Positions 48,105-59,871 of a stretch of 64,000 bases of DNA are shown here, in pieces. This stretch comes from Allium sativum (taxonomy: Eukaryota > Streptophyta > Magnoliopsida > Asparagales > Amaryllidaceae), in NCBI GenBank assembly GCA_030737875.1, contig CM060910.1, positions 618,401,303-618,465,302 of the forward strand, written 5' to 3'. A program made the translations under genes and the position numbers. Within the stretch, counting starts at the first letter, position 1. Every line of letters starts with the position of its first letter. A model generated the notes under the pieces. It saw only the letters and a list, made by a program, of their open reading frames with translations. It ran no database searches and was not told where the DNA came from.

Positions 48105-48486
48105 ATATATAAATAATAAAAAAATAATTTTTTTTTATTCCCTCCCTTTATCTTTCGTTCTGGCACCCCCCCTCTTCAAAATCAAATCGGCAAGAAAAAA
48201 AAACCCTAAAACAATCGACAGCCGCCCCCCTCCGTCCAGCCTCCCTCCTCCTCCCAGCGGCGCAACTCCCGAAGACCCCCCCCCCCCCCTGATCGCACGA
48301 GCGCGACGCATCGCACCCCCCCTGAACCAGTCGCGACGCCGAATTCGCGAGGCCCCAGCCGAGACCATTGAAGCCATCGCGACGCCCCGCCTCCGCCCCC
48401 CCCCCCCCCCCCCCCGAAGCCGCTTCGCCTGCTCCTCCTCCTGCCGCCGACTCTGACGACCCCCCCCCCCCCCTCTTTGCATTACA
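48105..48486 (+). promoter_or_regulatory. TATA box and C-rich first leader exon of element 5 (predicted)
   Basis: ATATATAAATAA at 48105-48116 is followed about 30 bp later by a CT-rich start region and then by C-runs, an AAACCCTAAAA word (about 48202-48212) and CCTCCTCC stretches. It ends at ATTACA, then GTGAGT (GT at 48487-48488). This looks like a plant gene 5' UTR with a splice donor. The minus-strand Gly/Arg ORF over it is a shadow. Confidence 0.55.
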
Positions 48487-49584
48487 GTGAGTGTTTTATG
48501 TTATTTTTATTTTTATGTTAATTCTGAAATACTGATTTTATTTTCTTAGTAAAGAATACTGTTTTTTTTAAAGGTTTAAAACTGATTTTTAAAAGAATTT
48601 AAAACTGATTTTTTTAAAAAGGTTTAAAACTGATTTTCAAAAGAATTTAAAACTGATTTTTAAAAGAATTTAAAAACTGATTTTATTTTAAGATTTAAAA
48701 TAGAAAAAGATTTGAACTTTAAAAAGAAAAAGATTAGAACTTTAAAAAGAAAAAAGATTTGAACTGGGATGGAAAGATCAGATTTTTTTTAGAATAGAAA
48801 AGATCATATTTTTAAAATAGAAAAGACGGAATTTTTATTAAGTAGAAGAAGTAAGATATGATTTTTATATTTTTAAAGTAATAAAAATATAATTTTTACA
48901 TCATAGGAATATTAAAAATATAATCTTTATTTTTGAAAAGGCGGAATCTATATTTTTGAAATGCAATTTTTATATATTGAATAACAAAGTAAAAATTCGA
49001 TTTTTACATATGTAGAGAATACGGGCAACGAAAGCGACAAAAGGCGAGATTGGCGAAGATTTCTCTAAAGGAAGAGTCGTGGTATTCGATAGCTATTGGT
49101 GAGAATTTCTCACTCTTCAATTTCTTTTTCTATATATATATGTGTTGAAATAAAAGTGAATTTCTATATATAAATAAATATATATATATATATATATACG
49201 CCCCTCGTCCACAAACCATGGACGATATTTATTGGTTGAAATTGTTGTGAAAATTGATTGATAACGAATGATTGTTTGGGATTGTTTGTGGTTGATATTG
49301 ATTGATTGAGGTTGAAAAATACCCGTTTGTGGTTGAAAAATATTTGGTTGAAACCACATAGGATTAGTTTGTGGAAATGAAATAAATATATACATGCCGC
49401 CTGCGTGCGAACTAGATGCATGATCCCCATTGTCAAAAACCGCGAGGTTTTAAGGTAGAGCGAGGAGCCGTACTAGGGACGGTCCCGGTTTTAACTACCC
49501 TGCCGTTATGCTGCCGAAATTTTGAATAATATTCGTGTGTTTGAATTATTTTCATATGCTTAAACTATATTTATTCATTGAATA

Positions 49585-50211
49585 GAAAACATTCATGTGT
49601 TGAATTGATATTCATTCGTTGATTAGAAATTCATGTGTTGAATGGTATTCGCGTTTTAAAATGTAAAAATCACATTTTTATCTATATATAGAAACTATAG
49701 AAAACATTCATGTGTTGAATTGATATTCATTCGTTGACTAGAAATTCATGTGTTGAATGGTATTCATATTTTGAAATAAATTGTTTGATAATAAAAATCA
49801 CATTTTTATCTATATATAGAAACTATTGAAAACATTCATGTGTTGAATTGATATTCATTCGTTGACTAGAAATTCATGTGTTGAATGATATTCATATTTT
49901 GAAATAAATTGTTTGATAATAAAAATCACATTTTTATCTATATATAGAAACTATAGAAAACATTCATGTGTTGAATTGATATTCATTCGTTGATTAGAAA
50001 TTCATGTGTTGAATGGTATTCATATTTTGAAATAAATTGTTTGATAATAAAAATCACATTTTTATCTATATATAAAAACTATAGAAAACATTCATGTGTT
50101 GAATTGATATTCATTCGTTGATTAGAAATTCATGTGTTGAATGGTATTCATATTTTGAAATAAATTGTTTGATAATAAAAATCACCTTTTATCGACTATA
50201 TGAACTGTGTA
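49585..50211 (+). repeat. 128-bp tandem array in the 5' LTR (five units)
   Basis: GAAAACATTCATGTGTTGAA starts units at 49585, 49700, 49828, 49956 and 50084. The first step is 115 bp and the others 128. Each unit contains GATATTCATTCGTTGA and TTTTTATCTATATATA. The 3' LTR holds the same five-unit array at 60257-60883. Confidence 0.92.
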
Positions 50212-50879
50212 AAATAATCTCGTTTTAAAAGAAATTGTTTTATGATAAAAATCCTATTTTTGTCACCTATATGAACTATATAGAAAAATAGTGTTTCGAA
50301 ATGAATTGTTTTACAATAAAAATCACATTTTTACTGTATGCATAAATCGTTGAAATGTGAAGTGTTAAAAATAGCCACTTGTTCAAAATAAACATATATG
50401 AGTTGAAATATTCATTAATTAGCTAATGAAATGATTTGCACCTATTTATGTAACATTAGAATGAATGGTGTTTTTAAACCAAATAGAAATCAAATATGAA
50501 GTCGAATAGAAAATGATAAATAATAAGAACTGTATATATATGTATATGCATATTCATTGAACAGGTTATAGCGAAGGGGCTAGAGAAGAGGAATAAAATT
50601 TTGTGCCCGACAAATAGGTACACATTTACTGTTTTGTTTGGGTGATGATTTTATGAGCCTGTTGGCTAGCCGCTTGGCTTTTTCTTTTTCTTTTTGAGAT
50701 TAGAAGGACCGCGAAAGCTATTTGCGATTTCCCGATGCTCCCGGTGCAGGGGAGGTTATGGCGAAATTTTCCAAAATTTTAAGGTGTTAGAAAAAATTTG
50801 AAGTGAAAACGATATTGAAATCATTGAATGAACTATATTTATATAAATATATAAATATAAATAAAATTAAAACTAAACG

Positions 50880-51290
50880 AAGCCGTGCAGTTCGTATTTT
50901 GAAACCGTGATTTCAAACAACTAGTACGGGGAATCCGACCATTGGATTTTCCCGAAACCTCAACCGTCGGGTTCGCCTTGGAAATATCTTCCCAACGGCA
51001 CCAACTTTGTAAAAATCCAACGGTTGGATTGTCTGGAATGTTTAATTCAAATCTAATGAAAAACAGCGGCAGAAGCGATTATATTTATATATATATATAA
51101 ATATAATTATATATTTAATCGAATAACGACGCTGCAGTTCGTATTTTGAAATCAAAATTTCAAACGATTGTACCGGGAGATCCGACCGTCGGATTTTCCC
51201 GAAACTGGAACCGTTGGATTCGTTTTGAAAAGACCTTTCTAATGACATAAATTTTGTGAAGATCCAACGGTTAGATTTTCAGATATGTGT
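50880..51290 (+). repeat. Duplicated palindrome-bearing segment in the 5' LTR
   Basis: Two ~170-bp copies (50880-51055 and 51125-51290) share GCAGTTCGTATTTTGAAA and GATCCGACC-like words. They include the perfect palindromes ATCCAACGGTTGGAT (51015-51029) and ATCCGACCGTCGGAT (51180-51194). The old LTR has one copy (about 15268-15420). Confidence 0.8.
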
Positions 51291-51561
51291 AAATCAATAC
51301 TGAAGAAAAACAGCGCCACGACCGCGTTATGGCCCGAAGCGTCGTTTTGAATAAATTAGCTATTTTAAAATAAATAAAAATAGCGATAAATAGTTATAAA
51401 ATATCATAAGCGACATGGAATGGAAATAAACTGAATTTGCTCGATTTATGTGGCTTTTGATGGTTGAATGTGTTTGGTGTGAAAATTACATTAAAGAACA
51501 AAATTGATGTGGTCGAATAATTTAACCATTGAAATAAATTGATTTGAAATTCTAAATATAC

Positions 51562-52620
51562 GTGAATTATTTGAAAAGGCCGAGTTAATTCTCATTTCAA
51601 ATAATCGACCGACGATTGAAAGTCGAAGATGAAGACGGTGGTCGAAGACCGGAGATCTTCACCTCGTTTGGATGGTAACCGAGGTCCTGATTGGGAGGCA
51701 TCCCGAAATATGGATAATGAGTGGTGATCGTTCAGACATGAGTGGTGATCGAAGGGTTTGCGAGGTATTTAGTGCCTCCGGTTTCGTTCAGACCCAGAAC
51801 GGACTTGTAAATGGACTGTGTGTCCGACATTGGAATTTGTTCTGTGTGATTGATAGCCATCAGTTGCACGGTGTGAATTGCCTGTGTGGCATGCTAAGAT
51901 GCAGTGATTAAGGCTTCTGTTGAAAAGCAAAGTCTTGTGGTGATGATCAAAGCACCGCCTGTGTGGCGTAGCTTTGTGTATAACGTAAATTCGCGAGCCT
52001 CACACCCCGGTACGAACCAGAAACGGGAGGAAGGACCTCAGGGAGGACATGCGTTTCTTTCTAGCTAGGGTGGTGTCAGTGACCTACCAGCCCTGACATT
52101 TATATACTTTTCACCTATGTGGTTGTTGCTGTTGCGAGGCGCCTCGGTTTGATCGGACGATCCGGGTCCGATGGAGTCATTCGTTGGCTCGTTTACGCCC
52201 CAAAGGGCGGGGAAACGTATTGTTCAGGAATTTTAATCCACATCGGTGGACCGGCCCTGTCGCTCCTAGGGTCACTCGAGCTCTGATCCTGTGGCTCGGG
52301 CTAGAGAGTCACGAATTCGGTAAGGACTATCTTTTGCCTTGGTTCATGACGGAAAACCAATTTCCAAATACGTGACGATGCGATTTTGATTGTATACCTA
52401 TATATGGCGACATAGTGGTATGGGGCATTAATGCCGTCTATGATTGATAGTTATGATTTGAAATAGTTTTCAAAACATATAAACACTAGCAATAATATCA
52501 AATGCCTTTGTTTTATTCGTATCAAGCATATTTGGCCAATATAAGGTAAAAACTCTATCCTCCGGTTTGCGTTGCATTGTGTGATGGGAACTGAGTCTTA
52601 TAACGGCTTCATTTTTATAA
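51562..52620 (+). repeat. Conserved noncoding block in the 5' LTR of element 5
   Basis: It aligns with 16921-17960 of the old LTR over nearly its whole length, including GATAGCCATCAGTTGCA, GAAAAGCAAAGTCTTGTGG, the palindrome CGAGGCGCCTCG (52135-52146) and GACATAGTGGTATGGGGC. The 3' LTR copy spans about 62236-63295. Indels rule out a shared reading frame. Confidence 0.75.
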
Positions 52621-53146
52621 AAAGCATATCGATGTTTAAAAGAAAGATTTGTTTTAAAGCACTGGCAATCCAATGGAGTAAACCCGTTCCACGAAAGTGG
52701 CGTGGTCCTGAGATTAGCCATATTATATGTGTGTGGAGTAGATTTCTCATACCAGTCCCATGACTGACTCGTAGTTTGTTTCACTCTCAAACTCGGGTGC
52801 CCCTTTTTCCACACGGGCAGCCTTGTATTCAGGTTTAGCTGGTTCTCTTTCTGGATAGCTGGAGCTGAAGATGGATTCTATCATTTATTTCTTTTTATGC
52901 TGTTCAGCTCCTATTGTACATATTTTGTTTATTTCCGCTGTAGACATTTATGTATAGCTGAACTGTATTTGTGCTAAGTAAGATCATGTATACTGTGTAA
53001 CTCTGATGATTACTTTTATCCAATATATTCTATTGTTCATTATCTGGTGTATTTATTTAATTCTGTTCTGCTATTATCTGTTTCTATGTTATATTCCAAA
53101 GATAACCCTTGTTTCCGTGAGAACGGGATTTCGGGTCGTCTCAACG

Positions 53147-53158
53147 TGGTATCAGAGC
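53147..53158 (+). other. Primer-binding site of element 5
   Basis: TGGTATCAGAGC, three bases after the LTR end, is the exact initiator tRNA-Met type primer site used by many plant LTR retrotransposons. Confidence 0.93.
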
Positions 53159-53340
53159 TTTGGTTAAGCTTAGTTCTGGAATATAACATTTGAACGAACT
53201 CGTCAGAAATAGAACCAGTAGTGTTCTAGGACGGGTAACTCTATACAGATAGGATCAGCAATATCCTAGTATGAGTAAAACAGAATGAATACACCTCGAT
53301 AGACACATTTACACTTGAAGTATATGTTTCTATGTTTGAA

Positions 53341-53395
53341 AATTTTCTTTTCTGTGACCTGACACTTGATCTGCCATTTGCAGAAGTACTAGAAA
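53341..53395 (+). promoter_or_regulatory. 3' splice site upstream of gag-pol of element 5
   Basis: TTTTCTTTTCTGTG and then GCCATTTGCAG end with AG at 53382-53383, thirteen bases before the ATG at 53396. With the donor at 48487 it would define a 4897-base intron that includes the primer site. Confidence 0.55.
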
Positions 53396-56300
53396 ATGAA
53401 TGTCAGAAGCAGAAGGAATGCAGAACCGGATATTGAGGCCCTATTAATCAAATATCGAAATATGGGTGGAATACCGTTCTCTGGTGAAGAATCTATTATG
53501 AAGACGCAAGCTTGGATTCGTTCGGCTGAGAAAATCTTCGAAGCATTAAAGCTGAGGGATGACCAGAAAAGATTACTGGCCTCCTGGGCGCTCAAAGAAG
53601 AAGCTTTGTTCTGGTGGGATTCAGTTATTAAGGATAATCCAGAAGGTGATATCACCTGGGATAGATTCAAAGTGATTTTCTTGGAAAGATTTACTCCTCC
53701 CGAAGCAACTGAGCGATTATGCGATGAATTTTCTTATCTGATACAAGGAGATATGACCATTCCCGAATATCATAAGAAATTCAATGAACTTTCTCACTTT
53801 GCTCCTCATCTAATTCAAAATCCGAAGAGGAAAAATATGAGATTTATTCACGGGCTTCAAAGGAAATACCAGAATAAAGTATTGGGGCATGTGAAGCTTC
53901 CTTTTTCTGAAATGATTTACATGGCTTATCAGTACGAAGATCTAGACAAGAAAGCTATGCTACAGTACGAGGAGGAAGTCAGCTCTAGTAATAAAATTGA
54001 GTCTGAAACCGATCGTTCTGAGGCCAGTACAATGTCTGAAGTCGGTAAGGAGCCCGAAGTAAATCGAAAAAGGGCCAGATCCGAAAAGGAACCAGTAACT
54101 ACAGCTGTATGCAGTAATTGCAATCGGCAAGGGCACTTTTCAGTAAGTTGCAGATCTCTCAAGAAGCGAGTAAAGGATGGATCTAAATCAGGCAAGAAGT
54201 TCGAAGAGAATAGAAAGTGCAGTCAATGCCATCAGTCCGGTCATCTTTCAAAGGCCTGCCCGCTATTCAAAAAGACTAAAGCAGTACATGTAAATGAAGT
54301 GGTAGAAGTACCTGCCTCCTCGTCTGCTCAGGAAAGGTCTGATGTTTTAGAAGGCACGCTCAATGTCAAAAACATTCCAGTTAAAGTACTGTTTGACACA
54401 GGCGCGTCACGAAGCTTTATTGCAAAGAGTGCAGTCAAGAAACTGGATTTGAATTTGAAGAAGCTCAAAGAGCCAATGACTGTCCAAAATCCAGTGGGAG
54501 GTTCCATCAATCTCAGTTGGATTTGTGCAGTACCTGTCTCTTTTTCTTGCTATAAATTCCCTATTATCTCTATCATCATGAATTTTAATGAATTCGATCT
54601 TATTCTGGGATTGGATTGGTTAACGAGATATGAAGCTGAAGTTAAATGCGCCGAGAGAGTGGTTAAAGCAAAGGCCCAATCGGGGAATTATATAACCATA
54701 CCATGTGAAGGCCCGACTTCAAATAGAAAAGATTTCTGGTCAGCTCTCGATGTTTCTCCAGCTCAAATAGAAAATATCCCTGAGGTCGCAGAGAATATTC
54801 CTGACCTCATCAAAGACATTCCTGTCGTTAAAAACTATGCGGATGTGTTCGAAGAAGTTGTTCGCTTACCTCCGCAGAGAGAAATAGATTTCAAGATTGC
54901 TTTGATTCCAAATGCAAGGCCGGTAGTTCACGCTATTCGAAGAATGTCCTTGAAAGAGAAGGAGGAATTAGACAATCAAACACGACAGCTAGTATGGAAA
55001 GGTCTGATCAGGCCTAGTTTCTCTGATTGGGGTGCAGCAGTGGTGTTTGTCCCAAAATCTGATGGTACTCTACGTCTATGTGTGGATTATCGTGATTTGA
55101 ACAAGCAGACCATAAAGAACAAGTATCCATTGCCACGAATAGATGATTTGTTGGATCGATTAAATGGAGCACAAGTATTTTCACGAATGGACCTAGCTAC
55201 AGGTTTCCATCAACTTCGAATTGCCGAAGAGTGTGTTCCAATGACATCGTTCAGAGGCCCCGACTTATTCTACGAGTGGTTAGTAATGCCATTCGGCTTA
55301 TGTAACGCTCCAGCTTACTTCGTCGATCTGATGAATAGAGTATTCAGAGGAGTATTGAATAAATTTGTCCTGGTTTTTATTGATGACATTCTAATCTTCT
55401 CTAAATCAAAGGCCGAACATGAAAAGCATCTGGAACAGGTTCTAGAAATTCTGAGACGGAATGTATTAAAAGCCAAATTTTCCAAATGTATATTCTGGCA
55501 AGATGAAGTAAAATTTCTGGGCCACGTCGTATCAAAAGAAGGAATCGCTGTGGATCCAAGCAAAATCACCGCTATTCAAAATTGGAAACAGCCCAGTACT
55601 CCCACTGAAGTCCGCAGTTTTCTCGGATTGGCTAGTTATTACCGGAAATTCGTTAAAGACTTTTCGAAGATATCTGGTCACTTAACGAAGCTTACAAAGA
55701 AGCATTCTAAATTCAAATGGACTCCAGAAAGTGAGGAGGCTTTTGAAGAACTAAAGTTAAGATTGACGACTGCTCCAGTGTTAACCATCATCGATGGCAA
55801 CCAAGATTTAAAAGTATGGACTGATGCTTCTAGAGAAGGCCTTGGTGCAGTGTTAATGCAAAGAGGTCAAGTGATTGCTTATGCTAGCCGTCAACTTAAG
55901 CCGCACGAGAAGAACTACGTAACTCATGATCTTGAGTTATTGGCTATAGTATTCGCTTTGAAAATCTGGAGACACTATCTTCTGGGCGAGAGATTTGAAC
56001 TGTTTACAGATCACCAGTCGTTAAACTACCTGTTCACTCAGAAGGACTTGAATTTGAGGCAGCAGCGTTGGCTGGAGTTTCTTGCAGCATATGACTTCGA
56101 AATTATATATACTCCAGGGAAAGCCAATGTCGTGGCCGATGCATTAAGCCGAAAGAATGTAATGATCTCCAGCTTTATTATCACGACTTCCTTGATTGAC
56201 AAAATATCTATTCTTCAGAAGGAGGATAACTTTATTAAGGATATGATTAAAAGGATTCAGAAAGGCGAACCCTCGTGTTTCCAAATAGATAACGACGAGA

Positions 56301-57637
56301 CCTTGAGGTTAAAAGGAAGGATTTGTGTTCCTGACATTCCTGAGCTAAAAAGGGAAGTGTTAGACGAGTGTCACAAGTCCAAGCTGAGTATCCATCCTGG
56401 TGTGGCCAAAATGTATAACGATCTCAAAAGAACATTCTGGTGGAAGGCTATGAAGAGAGACGTTTCAATATACGTTAGCCGATGCCCTACTTGCCAGCTA
56501 GTCAAGAGCGACCAACAGAAATTGGCTGGATTATTACAACCGCTAGAAGTTCCTGGCTGGAAGTGGGAACATATTTCTATGGATTTCATCGATGGTTTGC
56601 CCAGAACCAGAAAGGGAAATGACAGTATTTGGGTGATCGTAGATCGTTTCACGAAGACCGCCCATTTCATACCTGTCAGATCAAATAGAACCGCTCAGAG
56701 TCTGGCACAGATATACTTCAGGGAAATAGTTAGACTACATGGAGTGCCGCTCAGTATAGTCAGTGATAGAGATACAATATTCACTAGCAAATTCTGGGAA
56801 GCATTTCAAGTAGAACTCGGAACGAAGTTAAACCTAAGCACCGCTTATCATCCTCAGACAGACGGTCAGACTGAGAGGGTGAATCGCATCTTAGAAGATC
56901 TATTGCGGGCGTGTGTTCTAGATTTCGGTGGATCATGGGAAGACCATCTGCATTTGGCTGAATTCTCTTATAACAACAGCTACCAGGCGAGTCTGACAAT
57001 GTCGCCATTCGAAGCATTGTATGGTAGACCGTGCCGATCTCCTACTTGTTGGGTCGAGCCTGGAAATAGACTTGTGTTAGGGCCTGATATGATCCGAGAA
57101 GCTGCCGACAAAGTCGATTTCATTAAGAAGCGATTACTCACCGCTCAAAGCCGACAAAAGAGCTATGCCGATAGAAGAAGAAGAGATATATCCTTTGAAG
57201 TTGGTGACTATGTATATTTGAAAGTATCGCCGATGAGAGAAGTTATCCGGTTCGGTAAAACTGGAAAGTTAGCGCCCAAATTCATTGGTCCGTTTCCTAT
57301 TCTGGAACGGATCGGAACTCTCGCTTACAGGGTCAAACTGCCTGATTGGTTGCCTGGAGTACATGATGTATTTCACATATCTCAACTTCGAAAGCACGTT
57401 CATGATCCAGACTTGATCGTGGAAGAAGCAGCTCAGCAGGATATTGAAATTACTCCAGAATTAGCTGTGAGGCGAAAGCCGCTAAAGATTATCGGCAAAG
57501 AAACCAAAGAGCTGAGGAACAAGAAGGTTCACTTAGTCAAAGTGCAATGGAGTGGAGATCCGCGAGATTGTACTTGGGAAACTGAGGAGAGCATTCAGAA
57601 AGCTTATCCCAGATGCCGAGTAGATATCTCTGATTGA
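53396..57637 (+). CDS. gag-pol: Gag-pol polyprotein of element 5, intact, 1413 aa
   Basis: One open frame codes for all proteins needed for retrotransposition. Gag lies at about residues 1-230 ([21 protein letters not shown]). Two CCHC knuckles follow: [14 protein letters not shown] near 239 and [14 protein letters not shown] near 275. The aspartic protease has DTGAS at 334-338. RT has [11 protein letters not shown] and the active-site IDD at about 662-664. RNase H has TDAS at about 809-812. Integrase has an HHCC zinc site ([11 protein letters not shown]...CPTC) and catalytic Asp1063, Asp1124 and Glu1160, with the typical 35 residues between the last two. The tail, with [15 protein letters not shown] near 1380-1394, resembles the reduced chromodomain of Tekay-type chromoviruses. 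Gag and pol share one frame without a shift. The Met at 53396 is the first after an in-frame stop and fits the gag start. No stop or missing catalytic residue was found. Confidence 0.95.
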   Translation: MNVRSRRNAEPDIEALLIKYRNMGGIPFSGEESIMKTQAWIRSAEKIFEALKLRDDQKRLLASWALKEEALFWWDSVIKDNPEGDITWDRFKVIFLERFTPPEATERLCDEFSYLIQGDMTIPEYHKKFNELSHFAPHLIQNPKRKNMRFIHGLQRKYQNKVLGHVKLPFSEMIYMAYQYEDLDKKAMLQYEEEVSSSNKIESETDRSEASTMSEVGKEPEVNRKRARSEKEPVTTAVCSNCNRQGHFSVSCRSLKKRVKDGSKSGKKFEENRKCSQCHQSGHLSKACPLFKKTKAVHVNEVVEVPASSSAQERSDVLEGTLNVKNIPVKVLFDTGASRSFIAKSAVKKLDLNLKKLKEPMTVQNPVGGSINLSWICAVPVSFSCYKFPIISIIMNFNEFDLILGLDWLTRYEAEVKCAERVVKAKAQSGNYITIPCEGPTSNRKDFWSALDVSPAQIENIPEVAENIPDLIKDIPVVKNYADVFEEVVRLPPQREIDFKIALIPNARPVVHAIRRMSLKEKEELDNQTRQLVWKGLIRPSFSDWGAAVVFVPKSDGTLRLCVDYRDLNKQTIKNKYPLPRIDDLLDRLNGAQVFSRMDLATGFHQLRIAEECVPMTSFRGPDLFYEWLVMPFGLCNAPAYFVDLMNRVFRGVLNKFVLVFIDDILIFSKSKAEHEKHLEQVLEILRRNVLKAKFSKCIFWQDEVKFLGHVVSKEGIAVDPSKITAIQNWKQPSTPTEVRSFLGLASYYRKFVKDFSKISGHLTKLTKKHSKFKWTPESEEAFEELKLRLTTAPVLTIIDGNQDLKVWTDASREGLGAVLMQRGQVIAYASRQLKPHEKNYVTHDLELLAIVFALKIWRHYLLGERFELFTDHQSLNYLFTQKDLNLRQQRWLEFLAAYDFEIIYTPGKANVVADALSRKNVMISSFIITTSLIDKISILQKEDNFIKDMIKRIQKGEPSCFQIDNDETLRLKGRICVPDIPELKREVLDECHKSKLSIHPGVAKMYNDLKRTFWWKAMKRDVSIYVSRCPTCQLVKSDQQKLAGLLQPLEVPGWKWEHISMDFIDGLPRTRKGNDSIWVIVDRFTKTAHFIPVRSNRTAQSLAQIYFREIVRLHGVPLSIVSDRDTIFTSKFWEAFQVELGTKLNLSTAYHPQTDGQTERVNRILEDLLRACVLDFGGSWEDHLHLAEFSYNNSYQASLTMSPFEALYGRPCRSPTCWVEPGNRLVLGPDMIREAADKVDFIKKRLLTAQSRQKSYADRRRRDISFEVGDYVYLKVSPMREVIRFGKTGKLAPKFIGPFPILERIGTLAYRVKLPDWLPGVHDVFHISQLRKHVHDPDLIVEEAAQQDIEITPELAVRRKPLKIIGKETKELRNKKVHLVKVQWSGDPRDCTWETEESIQKAYPRCRVDISD

Positions 57638-57867
57638 CTCCGGTGCCAGGTACATTTACCCTACTTTGCACTACCATTCAATTCTCTACTCTATTGTTAT
57701 TTTCTTTTCAATAGATGTGCACTTTTAATTATATAGTCTGAATGGTTTTAAAGAGTATAGGATTTGATTAGTATATTTTTGAAGGGTAAAAACAAATTGG
57801 TTATTGTATGATTGTAGATTTATCAAACCACTTTCGACTTTATTCCTTTTCGGGGGCGAAAAGTTTT
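57638..57867 (+). other. 3' untranslated spacer of element 5
   Basis: This 230-bp AT-rich stretch runs from the gag-pol stop to the polypurine tract. It holds the CGGGGGCGAAAAG motif (57850-57862), which has a counterpart before the 3' LTR of element 3. Confidence 0.7.
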
Positions 57868-57880
57868 AAGTGGGGGAGAT
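57868..57880 (+). other. Polypurine tract of element 5
   Basis: AAGTGGGGGAGAT directly precedes the 3' LTR (TGTAACGACC at 57881) and would prime plus-strand DNA synthesis. Confidence 0.88.
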
Positions 57881-59828
57881 TGTAACGACCCAGAAAATCT
57901 GAACCAATTTAAAATTTTTAAATTGGCTAAAATAATGGATTTTAAATATTTAAAATAAATATTTTAAATAATGGCGATGAAAACTGAGTTTGAATCGACA
58001 ATTGAAAACGAATATAATTAATTATAATTATAAACAAGGCCTAAAATGGCGTGGCAGTTTCAAAAATTGAATTCAAACTTTGTCGGACTGTAACGGGTGC
58101 AAAACAATCCGGATTTTAGTGAAACCAAAAACATTAGGATCTAATTGATGATGTCTTTCCAACGAATCTGACGAATCGAAATTTGATAACGGGAATCAAA
58201 AGATATGTCCAGTTGAAAATTCTGAATAGTCGCTATGGAATTCAGGCCCTTAAAAATGGACATTTTGCAAACGACCTCGGATTTCGATGAAACCACTTTT
58301 GTTAGATCCGCAGTGTCAAGTTATTGCTAGGTTTCAAATTTCATAATTTTTCGAATCAATAAGTGAGCGTGGCAAGGGAAAACGCGTTTGACCAGTTTCA
58401 GTTGATTTTAATCGACTGGAAATTGACCATTTTTCAAACGGTCTCAGAATTCGACGAAACTAGTTTTGTTAGGACCGTATCGTCAATACGAAGCTAGAAA
58501 ATATTTTTCTGGAATTTTTCTAGTTAGTATGTGACCCCGGTAATTTAAAATGTACGTTTAAAATTCAATATAGTGATTTAAATGTAAATTCAACGGGAAC
58601 TGATTGTAACGATCAAATCATCTTGCGATACATATCCCATTGTGTTCGGAATGGGGGTTAAACGCTATGGACAACAGACGGTGGGCCTCGTTTAGAGGTC
58701 GTATGTAAAAGTCAACTTTTTGCAAAATTAAATAAATAAATAATAAAAAAATATTTTTTTTTAATTCCCTCCCTTTATCTTTCGTTCTGCCCCCCCCCCT
58801 CTTCAAAATCAAATCGGCAAGAAAAAAAACCCTAAAACAATCGACAGCCGCCCCCCCCCCTCCGTCCAGCCTCCCTCCTCCTCCCAGCGGCGCAACTCCC
58901 GAAGACCCCCCCCCCAGATCGCACGAGCGCGACGCATCGCACCCCCCCTGAACTAGTCGCAACGCCGAATTCGCGAGCCCCCAGCCGAGACCATTGAAGC
59001 CAGCGCGACGCCCCGCCTCCGCCGCCCCCCCCCCTCGAAGCCGCTTCGCCTGCTCCTCCTCATGCCGCCGACTCTGACGACCCCCCCCCCCCTCTTCGCA
59101 TTACAGTGAGTGTTTTATGTTATTTTTATGTTAATTCTGAAATACTGATTTTATTTTCTTAGAAAAGAATACTGTTTTTTTTAAAGGTTTAAAACTGATT
59201 TTTAAAAGAATTTAAAACTGATTTTTTTAAAAAGGTTTAAAGCTGATTTTTCAAAGAATTTAAAACTGATTTTTTTAAAAAGGTTTAAAACTGATTTTCA
59301 AAAGAATTTAAAACTGATTTTTAAAAGAATTTAAAAACTGATTTTATTTTATGATTTAAAATAGAAAAAGATTTGAACTTTAAAAAGAAAAAGATTAGAA
59401 CTTTAAAAAGAAAAAAGATTTGAACTGGGATGGAAAGATCAGATTTTTTTAGAATAGAAAAGATCATATTTTTAAAATAGAAAAGACGGAATTTTTATTA
59501 AGTAGAAGAAGTAAGATATGATTTTTATATTTTTAAAGTAATAAAAATATAATTTTTACATCATAGGAATATTAAAAATATAACCTTTATTTTTGAAAAG
59601 GCGGAATCTATATTTTTGAAATGCAATTTTTATATATTGAATAACGAAGTAAAAATTCGATTTTTACATATGTAGAGAATACGGGCAACGAAAGCGACAA
59701 AAGGCGAGATTGGCGAAGATTTCTCTAAAGGAAGAGTCGTGGTATTGGATAGCTATTGGTGAGAATTTCTCACTCTTCAATTTCTTTTTCTATATATATA
59801 TATATGTGTTGAAATAAAAGTGAATTGC

Positions 59829-59871
<43 letters not shown>

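Larger units (their letters stand above)
47254..53143 (+). repeat. 5' LTR of element 5 (5890 bp)
   Basis: It starts TGTAACGACCCAGAAAATC and ends GATTTCGGGTCGTCTCA. Read in reverse the end is TGAGACGACCCGAAATC, so the LTR has an extended inverted terminus. From left to right it contains a promoter-like zone ending in TATATAAATA (48105-48116), a C-rich leader, a 5' splice site at 48487, AT-rich simple repeats (48500-49030), an AT run near 49175-49200, a 128-bp tandem array, two related palindromic blocks (50880-51290) and the conserved block (51562-52620). No long ORF is convincing. Confidence 0.95.

Noticed and set aside
48135..48482. Gly/Arg-rich minus-strand ORF (also 58618-58962)
   Set aside because: It is the reverse of the C-rich leader. 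C-run length differs between the two LTRs and shifts the frame.
49585..50211. Possible CRISPR-like regular repeat
   Set aside because: Units are contiguous 128-bp direct repeats without unique spacers, in a plant LTR.
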